In this document: positions 52,980 to 63,480 of the stretch, one piece after another
Numbering within the stretch: position 1 is the stretch's first letter
Layout of the letters: every line of letters starts with the position of its first letter
NCBI GenBank assembly: GCA_026182355.1
Contig: JAPFBL010000120.1
Coordinates: forward strand, 186,001-250,000
Direction: 5' to 3'
DNA: 64,000 nt
From: Hermatobates lingyangjiaoensis
Lineage: Eukaryota > Arthropoda > Insecta > Hemiptera > Hermatobatidae
Translations under genes and position numbers: made by a program
The notes under the pieces: generated by a model
The model's input: only the letters and a program-made list of their open reading frames with translations
What the model was told of the DNA's origin: nothing
Databases searched by the model: none

Positions 52980-53697
52980 CGTAGCAATAAAAATATTTAT
53001 TTAAAAAGTATTTACAAACAAACTGTTATCTGAATTCGAAATAACGTTAAATTTAGATTAAAATATGTATCATCTGTTTTTATAGGAATCCTGATTATAT
53101 GAAAGAAAGGGCACTCAACCTTATTGTGTGGGTAAGAATATAAAATTTTGAACACTACGTAATAATGTAAAAACCAAAAAGACAAGGGGATGATCTTAAC
53201 ATAACTTTTTATAAAAAAATGATGTTTCAGAAGAAAAGAAAAAACTTTTCACATCAGTTGTAAAAAATTTATAGGAAATTTTTACTTTTCAAAAGTCCTA
53301 TGGAAATCGTGACTAACGAGATAAACCAAATCAAAACCGAAATTTTGGTTAAAGATGAGTAGGTAGAACTTGATATTTAGTGAATGTTCAGGTTTGATAG
53401 AACAGGAAGCTGTTTTATAATTACGAATAAATATTAGGAAGTATGATTGAGAAAGGTTACTAGTCTTTTACTTACCTCAAGGTCAATTATTAAATATTTT
53501 CTACAAAAGCAAAAAATTCTGTGATGAATAAAGAAAAAACACATAAATCTACAATCTATTAAGAAAATACTTATGTTTTTATTAATAAAATTTTTTTTAA
53601 AAGAGATGCTCTCTTGTTTTTAAAAATGACTTGTAGGAGTAAATATATAAAAATTAATATATAACTATAACTGTTATATTTATATATTAAAAATATA

Positions 53698-53745
<48 letters not shown>

Positions 53746-54300
53746 TATATATATTTATATCTTAAAAATATAAGAATATAAGTTTTATAAATATATAAAA
53801 AATATATATAAAAATTAAAATAGGAGTGCGATATTTGAACTGTTTCTAGGAGAGGGTGTACTACATTGTGAAAGGAAGTGGATAGTAATACCTTCCATGA
53901 ACTGGAAAAACCAAACACCTTAACAATAATGAACAAGTATCAGGTATACTCGGTTCCAACCTTGAGCATAAATTGCAACAGTTTATGACACAATCGACTT
54001 TAATATACATAAACTAAAGTAACTGCTACAAGAACAGAAAAAGGAGCTCTCTATATTCTTTTATAGCAGGCTGAATATCACTAGCACTGAAAACGTAACT
54101 TCATAGATGCAAATAATGAAATTGTTAATAATAGTTAAAGAGAAACGCACCATCATAACACGTAAATTTACTTCCTTATTTTACTGATTTTTGGTGAAAC
54201 CAAAAACTTACGTCTTCCAGAGGAAGCTGTGAATTTTGTGATATTAATATAATGATATAATAAGATATATAGATAAAAAAACAGAGAAGCGCACAAAAGA
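52980..54300. other. AT-rich DNA with (TA)n
   Basis: TA runs at 53,698-53,755. The 121-codon frame at 53,571-53,936 (minus) is largely translated TA repeat. No element recognised. Confidence 0.5.
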
Positions 54301-54319
54301 AGATACAAAAAACAGAAAC

Positions 54320-54450
54320 GGTATTTTAATGGAGTAGTCCTTAGTTTGCTTACCGGGCAACTAACTTCACCCCTCCTAATGATGATGGATGCTAAAATAT
54401 CGTAGTGAGTTTTCGTGTTTTATCTCCACGATTTTATTCAGTTTATTAAA
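54320..54450 (+). mobile_element. Single decayed family J terminus
   Basis: 'tcctaatgatgatgga', 'aaaatatcgtagtgagtttt' and 'tcagtttatt' match family J. CTGA is CTAA. Confidence 0.5.
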
Positions 54451-55200
54451 TTGTGTGAATAATTATCTATAGGAATCAGCATTGATTTCTGCTGTTAGAT
54501 AACCTAAAATCATCAACAGTAGAATACAATAATGAACTTAAAATAATAGAAAAAATACCAACTGATGAGAGATTCAATAAAACAGTATTTGATAATAAAA
54601 TATAAAAAGATTTTACAAGCTATAACCAAGAAAAACTCAATTCAGATATCAGTAATAAATAGATTACCTACATTGGAAAATACAAATGAAGAAACAACAA
54701 TTTAAAAAAAATGAAACGACTGCTCTGCAACTAAATAACTCTATTCAGTATAAATTATATATTTCATAAGAAAATAAGGACAGTAAATTCAAGCAAAGGG
54801 GAATTTGCAAAATATAATGCATGGACTGAAGACAATATATATTGGACAGGCAAGAATTACTTAATATATTAGTATTGCATTAATATTATTATAATATGTT
54901 TATAATACATTAGTTCTTTTAAACATGATATAAATAACACATTAATGCTTTAATACAATAAATCTAATTCCGACTTTCCCTTTTACATTTAATGGCACGA
55001 GGGTATGAACTTCTCAATACTAAAACTCAATAGACTTACTTCACAAGGGAATTAAATGCATAAGACTATTGAATAGAAGGAATAACATATTAAAACTTCA
55101 TAAAAAGTTCATACAGGCATAATAAACGAGAGGAAGAGAACACCATATCTCAGTACGATATGTTGACGTATGGTTATTACTCAAATATTGTAGAATTAAT
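54451..55200. other. Unassigned AT-rich DNA
   Basis: No repeat or coding signal recognised. Confidence 0.45.
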
Positions 55201-55205
55201 CTTTC

Positions 55206-55545
55206 TGAGGTAAAATGGATAAACAAACAAAAGTCTCCACACAAATAAAGTTTTATTCAACAACAACAACGCGTTTCGAACACTTTGTGTTCATCATCAG
55301 GAAGACACTAAGGATGTGGTGCAGAAGGGTTAGTCCAGTGAAAACAACACAGTGAGCTGTTTTCAATGGACCAACCCTTCTGCACAACATCCTTAGTGTC
55401 TTCCTGATGATGAAAACACAGTGTTCGAAACGCGTTGTTGTTGTTGTTGAGTAAAACTTCATTTGTGTGGAAACTTTTGTTTGTTTATCCATTTTACCCC
55501 AGAATGAGTAAATATCACACAATTACGGATTGCACAACTAATGAT
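55206..55545. mobile_element. PLE foldback, family E subtype
   Basis: Arms about 55,206-55,350 and 55,362-55,500. The right arm alone continues ('atgagtaaatatcacac'). Both arms carry hammerheads; the spacer is 'cagtgagctg'. Confidence 0.85.
55265..55304 (-). ncRNA. Hammerhead ribozyme, family E subtype
   Basis: CTGATGA (55,300-55,294), extra U, stem II GAACAC/GTGTTC with AAA loop (55,292-55,278), GAAA (55,277-55,274), helix III ACGCGT, U17 at 55,268. Stem I is not clear locally. Confidence 0.65.
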
Positions 55546-55734
55546 TTAAGAATTAATCTGGTATATTCACATCGTGTATGGCTAAGTTAAAGTATCATCT
55601 CTGATGTAAGAAAGAATCATAATTATTTAATTATTCAAGTGATAACAAATCAATTAATTTCACAATTTGATGTGTTCAACACCCCTTTTTATAACTTTTT
55701 ACATACCGAGTTCATTCCAACGTACTGCAATCAG

Positions 55735-56350
55735 TTATTATGTGGTATTTACTCATTGCAGGGTAAAAAGCTAATGAAATGGTCTCCACATATAAAAATT
55801 TAATGGTATAAACAACGCGTTTCGAACACGTAGTGTTCTTCCTCAGGAATTAACTAAAAAATACAATGTCATCAGAGAGTTATCTATAATACAATGTAAA
55901 TATATAAAAATAAAAATAAAACAAAATAAAGAAGAGTGTAGGAACCTAAGGGTGAGTGTCTGTTCCCAAGTTCCCAGTCAGTTGTACCACAGACACTCAC
56001 CCTCAGATTCGTACTCTCTTCCTTATTTTTTTTATTTTTATTTTGTACTATATTTACTTTGTACTGTAGATAACTCTTTTTTTTATCATCTTTATTTACA
56101 AATATACAACTACCCATATTATGCGTAACAAGCATATGTAGTAATAGATTACACAATGACATCGATGCACATGAGCATAGAATGAAACCCACTGGTTCAA
56201 CTTCTCACTTTGGAGTAGATAACTCTCTGACGACATTGTATTTTTTAGTTAGTGTCTGAGGAAGAACACTACATGTTCGAAACGCGTTATTTATACCATT
56301 AAATTTTTATATGTGGATACCATTACATTAGCTTTTTACCCTACTGAATA
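55735..56350. mobile_element. PLE foldback, family E, with inserted retrocopy
   Basis: Arms about 55,765-55,985 and 55,990-56,346 (the right arm is interrupted by 138 bp). The left arm extends further ('cagttattatgtggtattta'). The minus core at 55,812-55,852 is intact (CTGAGGA, GAACAC/GTGTTC, GAAACGCGTT). The plus core near 56,251-56,285 has one changed stem II base. Confidence 0.85.
56066..56225 (-). pseudogene. Processed retrocopy with poly(A) and 11-bp TSD
   Basis: Insert 56,077-56,214 (138 bp) between two copies of GTAGATAACTC (56,066-56,076 and 56,215-56,225). On the minus strand it ends with AATAAA, 'gatgat' and A(8). The rest looks like an mRNA 3' end ('ccagtgggtttcattcta'). The parent gene is not recognised, and a LINE or SINE 3' end is possible. 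It has no counterpart in the left arm, so it inserted after the foldback formed. Confidence 0.75.
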
Positions 56351-56979
56351 CTGAATACTGAATTCACATGTAATATGTTAAGACTAGATTACTGATTAAT
56401 GCAAGGCTTATAATCAGTTTGGTAAAGAGAATGAATTAATGACTTGCTTTGAGTGATGATCATATTGAGTTATTCTTCATAAAGAATATAAGAAAGATGC
56501 AAAAAAATCTATTATAATGTAAGTAATGCCATTGAAAGTAAAATCTCTGGAGTGTGAAGGGCTCATTCTTCAAGGAAAGCCTTTCGTGTTTCTATAAAAG
56601 GTCCTAATTTCAAAATATATTTCAAAATAAATCTCAAGAATCTATTCAGTATTCAGAACAACCATACAAAAGTTATCTCTGTTTTTTCTTTCTTCTTTAA
56701 GATGTAAATATGTTTTATATATTTAACAATAAAGATTTAAATCTAATAAATTACTTTTATTGTTCAAACATGACACAATTAATCAGTATAAGACTGTTAC
56801 AGGTGGTTAGAGGTTCCCGTTCATAACGCGTAAATCGTTTGCCTTTTACTAAAAATTTCCGTGAAGGGAGACAACTGATGAGTCTATAACCAATTTTTGT
56901 AATGCCCGCTCTTCGGACGGGCACATAAAAAAAATTAAAAAAATTTAAAGAAAATCAGTCTATGACTGTTATTATAAAG
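56351..56979. other. Unassigned DNA
   Basis: Around 56,900 'gcccgctcttcggacgggca' forms a small hairpin. No element assigned. Confidence 0.45.
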
Positions 56980-57235
56980 CAGGGATTGTCAATACGTCGA
57001 TCGTGATCTGGCAGTCAATCGCGATGTTATTATTGCTAAATCGCATGACACTAAAAAGAAGTCACAACAGCCTATAATTCATCAAGTCACTGATTAGTCG
57101 GTCTCATCACAGGACGGTCAGTCAAATGTTTACTGATTTCTTTAATACTTAGGTCAAAGTATAGCGTCAAAGTGGCTCTTCTAAGTACACTAAAGCTGAA
57201 GTAGGACGACCACTGCAATCTAACCTAAACCCACT
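56980..57235. mobile_element. hAT-type end fragment
   Basis: 'cagggattgtcaatacgtcg' then 'atcgtgatctggcagtcaat' follows the pattern of a common animal hAT terminus (cagggatgtccaa-, then cgatc). No transposase or other end seen. Confidence 0.5.
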
Positions 57236-58525
57236 TTTGGCAATATAGTAACAAATTTGAAAACAATCAGCTTTTTCAAAGTAAAAACAAAAAAAAATGA
57301 ACTTCATATTGATATAAACAACAGAATACCTTTCCTAAAAATAATTATTTATTATATTAGTAAGATTAAATAAAGCGAACTTTTTGTATAGTTTTCTCAT
57401 GTAATTATCAGTTTTGAAAACTGCAGCCTACCTTCATTAAAATATCCTTGAGTAAACTTTTGTAAACCGTTTTTAGGGGTTGAAAATATTTCGCATGATA
57501 ATGTGATTTGAAAGAATTTTTACAAATTCCTTGACAAGTTAATTTGTATTTAAAAAAAAACGTTAAACCAGAATAAATGACACCCGAGTTTTCATTAAAA
57601 CTAAATTTTTATTTAAATAAACATGTATTATAAAGTAGGTGTTGCAAGACGCTACACGAAATGAAAAGAAATTGTAAGTTTTCTTAAAAATCAAACTCAA
57701 CACGACCATGAGGACGGATGACGAATAAAACAAAATTAAGCTTTGATAGTAAGTAACTCAAGTCTTATATCATGTTACATTAAAATATTCGTAAGTATGA
57801 CCATGTCTTATCTAGCTAGTAGTTTTTCTTATAATTCGTTTGAGTAAATTTAGTCTTCACTCAATGAATATTCGCTGCATTTCTTTGATTTTTTTTGTCT
57901 TTTTTTTTTTAGCAAGTTAGGCATCTTGTTAAGAATGTCTAGAAACAAGAGGGCGACCTTCATCTGGTTTACCTTCGAAGGACGACCTCATTTCTAGCAA
58001 GGCTCTTTCTAAAACTAAACCTCTTTTCAAAGCAGAATATGAATACTGAATATTCACAGTGCTTCACGTAAAGTTAATGCAAGTCAAGTAACCATCAAAC
58101 CTATGTAGAGTTAAATTCATTTATTACATTATATTTGAATATAGTTAAAATAATTTCTGATCTAAATTGTTTTTTCTTTGTGAAAATTAATGAAAAATTT
58201 CAAATTGTATTCATCAACTTATGGATCAAAATTAGAAATTACTCTACGGTTAGTTTGGGTATTTAAAATACACACCTATATTCTTCATACACTGATTTAA
58301 TGAAGACTATTTGCTTGTTACTAAGGGATCAAAATATTCTTCAACCATACAAAATATTGCCAAAATATATTAATGTGTTTGCTACATATAACGATCGTTT
58401 AATTAACTAAAAATTCTTCAAGCAGTAGGAAGAGTTTAAAACGCGTTAATTTTAGTTTCAAGTAGGACTTATAAACAGTATATTTGATTTTCATATAAAA
58501 GAATGTAACTTCTCCCATTTTCTAC
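57236..58525. other. AT-rich DNA, nothing recognised
   Basis: No repeat or coding signal. Confidence 0.5.
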
Positions 58526-58527
58526 AT

Positions 58528-58578
<51 letters not shown>

Positions 58579-58633
58579 CAAAAAGATAAAAACATAGATA
58601 ACGACATACTACACTCACTACTTCAATATATAC

Positions 58634-58678
<45 letters not shown>

Positions 58679-58715
58679 CACACACACACACACACACATA
58701 CATACATACACTAAC
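58528..58715. repeat. (TA)n and (CA)n microsatellites
   Basis: TA runs at 58,532-58,574 and 58,635-58,675, then CA and CATA runs to 58,710. No PLE arm is visible here. Confidence 0.9.
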
Positions 58716-58994
58716 AAAAACACATATCGAAAAAACGTCAAAAAAACTATAATAACCTCAAAACACTTAAATTCGTTAAAATCTCGCGATTTATTTTTTT
58801 TTATATGATTTCTGTAGATTAATTACAGTAATGTAAAAAAAACATGGAGTAGTCTAAACTCAACTTTACTATAGGTAAATAAATCAAATTTGTTGACAAC
58901 CACGTAGTCTTTCTATGTAGCTTAAAACTGTTTCCATTCACGTAAGTTTCAAACATTGTCCTTAGTTTTTTATTTCTTACATTGCTTTAAATTA

Positions 58995-59330
58995 TAGTAA
59001 TCATGTAAAAATTAGATGTCAAGGTTTTCACGAATTCTCCAGTTGCGATGTCCTGTGAGACCATTTTGAAAGTTTTTTTTTTTTTTTTTTGATAATGTGT
59101 TATGCGTTTACATATTACAAAGTTTTGAATAGGCTATAGGTCATAAACTAAATGGTTCGGTTTGGTAATGGACCCAAAAATAGCACTCGTATTCTAGATG
59201 ATTACTATATTCAAAAACTATATAGTTTTTGGCCCATATTGCCTTATGGAATGTCCTCTTTATGGACCATTATATGTCTTTAGACCATTCTTTTCCCTAA
59301 AATTACTAACTCTAGAAAGTTTAAATTTTG
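58995..59330. repeat. Diverged R3 copy
   Basis: 'tagtaatcatgtaaaaatta' and later 'aaattactaactctag' correspond to R3 at 38.4 kb ('aaaatactaactgcagag'). A poly(T) run lies at 59,076-59,091. Confidence 0.4.
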
Positions 59331-60600
59331 CAGTTATAATAGCGTTAATTGTAAAAAAGTTTTAGAATTTGTTGATTGATAAAAGGAACATTTTAAATCA
59401 TAAATGTATTTTTTGTCAATCCGCATCTATTATAGATCTTTTAGAACTATTATTCTATTATGTATATATCTCTAGCTCTTTTTAAGCTTGTATACATACG
59501 TTAATTTTTAATATAAACCAAAAATTAATTAGTTTTTTGAGAGCTATATTTCTTTGTGGTCTGAAATTAGTTTTGTTTTATACAGTGAAACACAGGTCAT
59601 CAGTATCACCATTATGAGTCCTGCAATCTTTCCTAGATTTATACCTCATAAGTATTTTTTGATACAAATCCACATTTTGTATTACATGTATAACGGGAAA
59701 CATTTAATTTAGAAAACAATATTAAACCACTTATTATGATTTTAAATTATAATTAGACACAACAAGGGAATTAATCATCAAGCTTCCATATTAATTTATA
59801 ACGAAGTAGTTTCCTAATTACTAAATAAATTCTCGTTATTGCACTAGTATGTTTAAAAGATCGGGTAGATTCTTTCCTTCTTCCAAGTAATGCAATATAT
59901 TTTTGCCATTAAGACAGACTTCAAGGAGCTCCCAAAAGAAACATACCGCGTATTAATATCAAATCAGATTCCTTCAAATTTAAGAAAACATAAAGTATTT
60001 AATACAATATATCTTTTTTTTTTGGTGTTTTAAAACCATATAATTTATGTGTGTCGTTAGAATAAAAAAACTGAGAAAACAAAAATATCATATTTATATG
60101 TGATCGTTACTAGAGTATATGCTTTTATTAGTATTGAGAATATTGTTGATTATAATTTGTATCATTTTACTAAGAGGACAAAAGACAACAGTACCACTAT
60201 ATATATCACTCTTTTACTTAACGAAAAAGAGAATAGCCATTTTCAAACAAGTGCCTTCATGACAACATGTTGTCTTGTTAAAACTTGAAGTTTTAAGTTC
60301 AAGAAAAAATACAAGACACTGGCCAGTTGCAACAAAATCTGTTGGTCAACATAAGCTAATGCAATAAACTGCTTCAGGCAATCTAACTTCTGCTCTATTT
60401 TACATTTCTCGCTGTTTTGTAATCTACTAGAGAATATAAAAATCGTTTAAAATGACTTAACACCGTATGAATACATTAAAGTAGAAATTAATAAATTGAT
60501 GATATAAGGTTATTATTACAAACAAACTTTTTATTCAAGTATAAGTAAAAATAGAACAATAAAAACCAAATGTTTATTAACGTTTTTTTCTTTGTCATTA
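59331..60600. other. AT-rich DNA, nothing recognised
   Basis: The 62-codon frame at 60,100-60,288 shows no domain. Confidence 0.5.
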
Positions 60601-60681
60601 ATATTAAGGACTATATATATATATATAAGAGTTCGAGATTAACAAACAGCAACACACAAAGTAGGGAAACACACTTACAGA

Positions 60682-60712
60682 CTCAAATTTTCGGGTAATC
60701 CGTCTTCAGGAG
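60682..60712 (-). ncRNA. Hammerhead ribozyme, family B-like
   Basis: CTGAAGA (60,709-60,703), extra C, short stem II GG/CC, GAAA (60,692-60,689), helix III AATT, U17 at 60,685, stem I CTC/GAG. Core complete but stem II only 2-3 bp. Confidence 0.6.
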
Positions 60713-61216
60713 AAAAGAGAATGGGAGACCAATCACGTTGTAAGCGCAACGGCAAGTAACCAACCCGGCAACCACCAGTGCTGTCAACCATACCCGGTCT
60801 TAAAGTATAAAATTAGGAGAAGATATAAACAGAAACTCAGATAAGCAGTACTGGTTGGGTAAAACTATAAATAGGTGAAAAATTATAAACAATATAAGAT
60901 AAAAACAAACTATAAGAAACAAAAATAATGATAGAGAAAAGAAGAAAAAATAAATAAATAAATAAAAATAAATACAATACAAAAAACTTGCATTGGTTGT
61001 TTTAGTAAATAAAAGATAGAGACTGAATAAAAGGGTAAGTATGGGAAACTAGTTAAGAATAAGAGTTTAGAAAAATAAAATCGGATAAAACAAACTAGTA
61101 GTAAGTGAAGAAGACAAAATAGATATACACAAAATATACGAAAGAGGAAAAAAGAAATAAGTACTAGAGAATAAAGAATACTGGAAAAAAAGTACAAAAA
61201 AAGTACAAAAAAAAAT

Positions 61217-61930
61217 TTATGTTTTAAGGTTAAGTCCAGGTGCACTGCGCGCCCCGAGCAACCAGATGTGAGCCTCCTCAGAGGCTCTAAGGGTCACGGT
61301 ATTATCACCAGGGGGAATCTGACGCAGAATCTGCACACTGAAGCAGTCGTTAAAAGACAGACCGTGGGATTTGGCGTGTATGGCGACAGGTAAATTGGAG
61401 TTGTTGTTAACGGATGCTCTATGACCGTTCATACGGAGGCTGAGCTTGTTAGAGGACAGTTCTACGTAGAACGCATCACAACGAGCACAGTCCAATTTGT
61501 AAACACAATTTTTGGATGTACATGAGCAGTCCTTAGCAACAGGGAAGGACTGGTTATGGGAAGATGGAGTGAAGTGTGAAAGGGGGTTGAGAAGCGGACA
61601 GGTCAGGCACTCCCGCCTTTCGCAACTCTTAGCGCCCACAGACGGGTGGTTGACGCGCCTGGACGTCAAGTCTCTGTGGGAAAAGAGGTTGCCAAGGTTG
61701 GGGGAACGTCTACGAGTATATGAGAGGCGGGGTTGGCTGGGGAAAATAGTCGACGTGGAAGGAGAAGAGGATAGGATGGGGAACAGATCTTTGATTATGC
61801 GTTTGAGTTTGTGTATACCGGGGAAGAAGGTAGTAACAAGGAGGGGAGACTCATTCACCGGGGAAGTGGAGACGGAAGGAGGGTTGACGGATAAATTCGC
61901 AGGGATCAGTCTTCTTTCCAGTAACGATGG
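61217..61930 (-). pseudogene. PLE RT end and GIY-YIG endonuclease
   Basis: Reads 'LLERRLIPANLSVNPP', 'LVTTFFPGIHKLKRIIKDLF', a Ser/Pro-rich linker, Cys pairs 'CERRECLTCPL', then 'KNCVYKLDCARCDAFYVELS' and 'NKLSLRMNGHRASVNNNSNL', ending 'SEEAHIWLLGARSAPGLNLK'. The same lineage as 34.1-34.8 kb, without frameshifts over ~230 codons. The YIG glycine is replaced by glutamate (YVELS against YVGLT). RT catalytic part absent. Confidence 0.8.
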
Positions 61931-62096
61931 ATGGATATGGATGGATATATATATATTGCTGTATATTAGCAGCAAATATTCAAGCTGAGAATGAGATTGA
62001 TTGACCGAAACCGGCAAGGTCACTTACTTACTATTTGCTTGTTCCGGCAAGTTGTAGGTTGCCGGTTCTAGCAAAGCCACGTACTTTGAGTATCTC

Positions 62097-62104
<8 letters not shown>

Positions 62105-62130
<26 letters not shown>

Positions 62131-62236
62131 ATTTCACATAAACACGTGAAATAACAATCAATGATCAAACCACATTGTGAAATGGGAAAACAAGACTAAG
62201 ATCTTTCAACCTTAAAAAGCGGTCTTCGTCAGAGGG
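62105..62236 (-). mobile_element. (TA)n and single family A terminus, minus
   Basis: TA run 62,101-62,126, then 'aaagatttcacataaacacg' to 'gcggtcttcgtcagag'. The hammerhead stem II has two changed bases. Confidence 0.7.
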
Positions 62237-62297
62237 GTTCTTCAGTTGAATATATATATAGTGAGTTGGAGTTTGTTTCTCAACGCAAGTACTTCGT

Positions 62298-62336
62298 AGC
62301 TTTTTCTGATGACGACAGATGTCGAAGTTTTGAGCT
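62298..62336 (+). ncRNA. Hammerhead-like motif
   Basis: CTGATGA, extra C, stem II GAC/GTC with AGAT loop, GAAG in place of GAAA, then TTTTGAG. TAGCT and AGCTA could close a distal stem I. Related to family C. Confidence 0.45.
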
Positions 62337-62912
62337 ATGACTTTTAAAAAAATCCTCAGTATACCTTTCAATTTTTTGTTAAATTTTCGTTATACAATTA
62401 GAAGATCACATATTGTGAATATTGATTACGAATTTAAAGAAAAAAGTATTTTTAAATTAATGTTAATAATATTGATTGAATATTTACAGGAAAATCTATT
62501 AAATTTGTTGATAAATAAAATATGAAGACTACATAAAAAATAACCATGTTAGCTATAGCTTTATTGTAATATTGAACATCGATAGAAATTTAAAACCTTC
62601 TGAGAGGTTTTTATTAACCAAGAAAGAGTGGGGATCTTTTTCACAAGGAAGATTTTGGGATTTTATAAATATTTCAAATCAGTTATTTATTATACTATCA
62701 CAACTTTTTTTTGAGTTTATCAATGTATTTGAATAAAAAGAAAACACACAAAAATGGTTATTTACGCAGACATAATGAACTTCATATAACACGAAACAGA
62801 GCAACTTTGAAGAGCACTTAACCATCAGAAGATAAGATGATTGGAGAAGAGATGTATTCAGCAAACATATTGAAACTATATCTGACTTGGCAATGAGTAC
62901 ATATCACTAAAT
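62337..62912. other. AT-rich DNA, nothing recognised
   Basis: Short AT-driven frames only. Confidence 0.45.
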
Positions 62913-62913
62913 A

Positions 62914-63115
62914 CAGTCAACCTCTTCATATGAAATTAATTAGTCCCAAATTCGTCTTACGGTTTCGTAAGATGAATCTCTAATTTCATGTAAATAGCCT
63001 AATGCTTTCTAAGTCCCCATTACACATCCCAAATGCAATAATTACCAATACAGGTAATGGGCAAGATAACCAATTGAAATAAATTGTTATACATATTATA
63101 ATTGTAAACAGCATG
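62914..63115. mobile_element. pogo/Tigger-like terminus
   Basis: TA then 'cagtcaacctcttcatatg', 'cgtcttacggtttcgtaag' and 'tagcctaatgctttc', the layout of Tigger-type ends. A matching far end is not clear; the different terminus at 63,831 is probably another family. Confidence 0.5.
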
Positions 63116-63178
63116 GAGATAAATTATAAAATTAAATAATTATAATAATAATACTTAATAATATGTAAAGGCATTTAC

Positions 63179-63260
63179 CTTTGGATTTGAGTTGAGTGAC
63201 TGGGTGGGTGAACAGGAGGCGATGGTGGTAGAGGTACAGAGGAGGAAAGTAACGTCCCAA
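63179..63260 (-). CDS. Candidate host exon, proline-rich (unidentified protein)
   Basis: 82 nt between 'gttttgcag' (acceptor) and 'CCAAAG/GTAAAT' (donor) on the minus strand, both good matches to consensus. The frame that fits its neighbours reads GTLLSSSVPLPPSPPVHPPS then 'HSTQIQ', a Pro/Ser-rich linker. It starts two bases and ends two bases into codons, compatible with the exons at 63.5 and 13.9 kb. All three frames are open, so coding status is not proven. It lies between two transposon ends and might instead belong to one of them. Confidence 0.42.
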
Positions 63261-63480
63261 CTGCAAAACATAAACATATATATTGTACGAACGTACGTTT
63301 AAATACTGTCATTAAAATTATGATTTGAAAAGAAAATTATTTCAATTTTTATAACTTTTAAATTTTTTTATCTTTTTCAAACTTTTAATCATAATTTCTT
63401 TTATTTCAGAACTTTTATTATTGTTTTTACTTTTTTGTTTTATATTTTTTTTCCTTTTCATTGTTCAGATGTGCTATCAC

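Larger units (their letters stand above)
60612..61985 (-). mobile_element. PLE, minus orientation, 5'-truncated
   Basis: 3' pLTR with hammerhead at 60,630-60,790, AT-rich 3' UTR (60,800-61,215), then RT end/GIY-YIG ORF on the minus strand (61,217 to about 61,930). The 5' end is lost at TA-rich sequence near 61,950. (TA)n also lies at the 3' end (60,614-60,628). No inverted 5' pLTR is visible. Confidence 0.8.

Noticed and set aside
53571..53936. 121-codon membrane-like protein
   Set aside because: Mostly I/Y repeats from translated (TA)n. Composition alone explains the length.
55884..56192. 102-codon minus-strand ORF
   Set aside because: Runs across the retrocopy and the foldback arm; the frame crosses unrelated units and is chance.
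60800..61245. Phe/Leu-rich membrane protein frames on the minus strand
   Set aside because: They translate the AT-rich 3' UTR of the PLE at 61 kb (ttattta repeats), as in the equivalent region at 34.85-34.98 kb.
61512..61988. 158-codon plus-strand ORF
   Set aside because: Antisense shadow of the minus-strand PLE GIY-YIG ORF.
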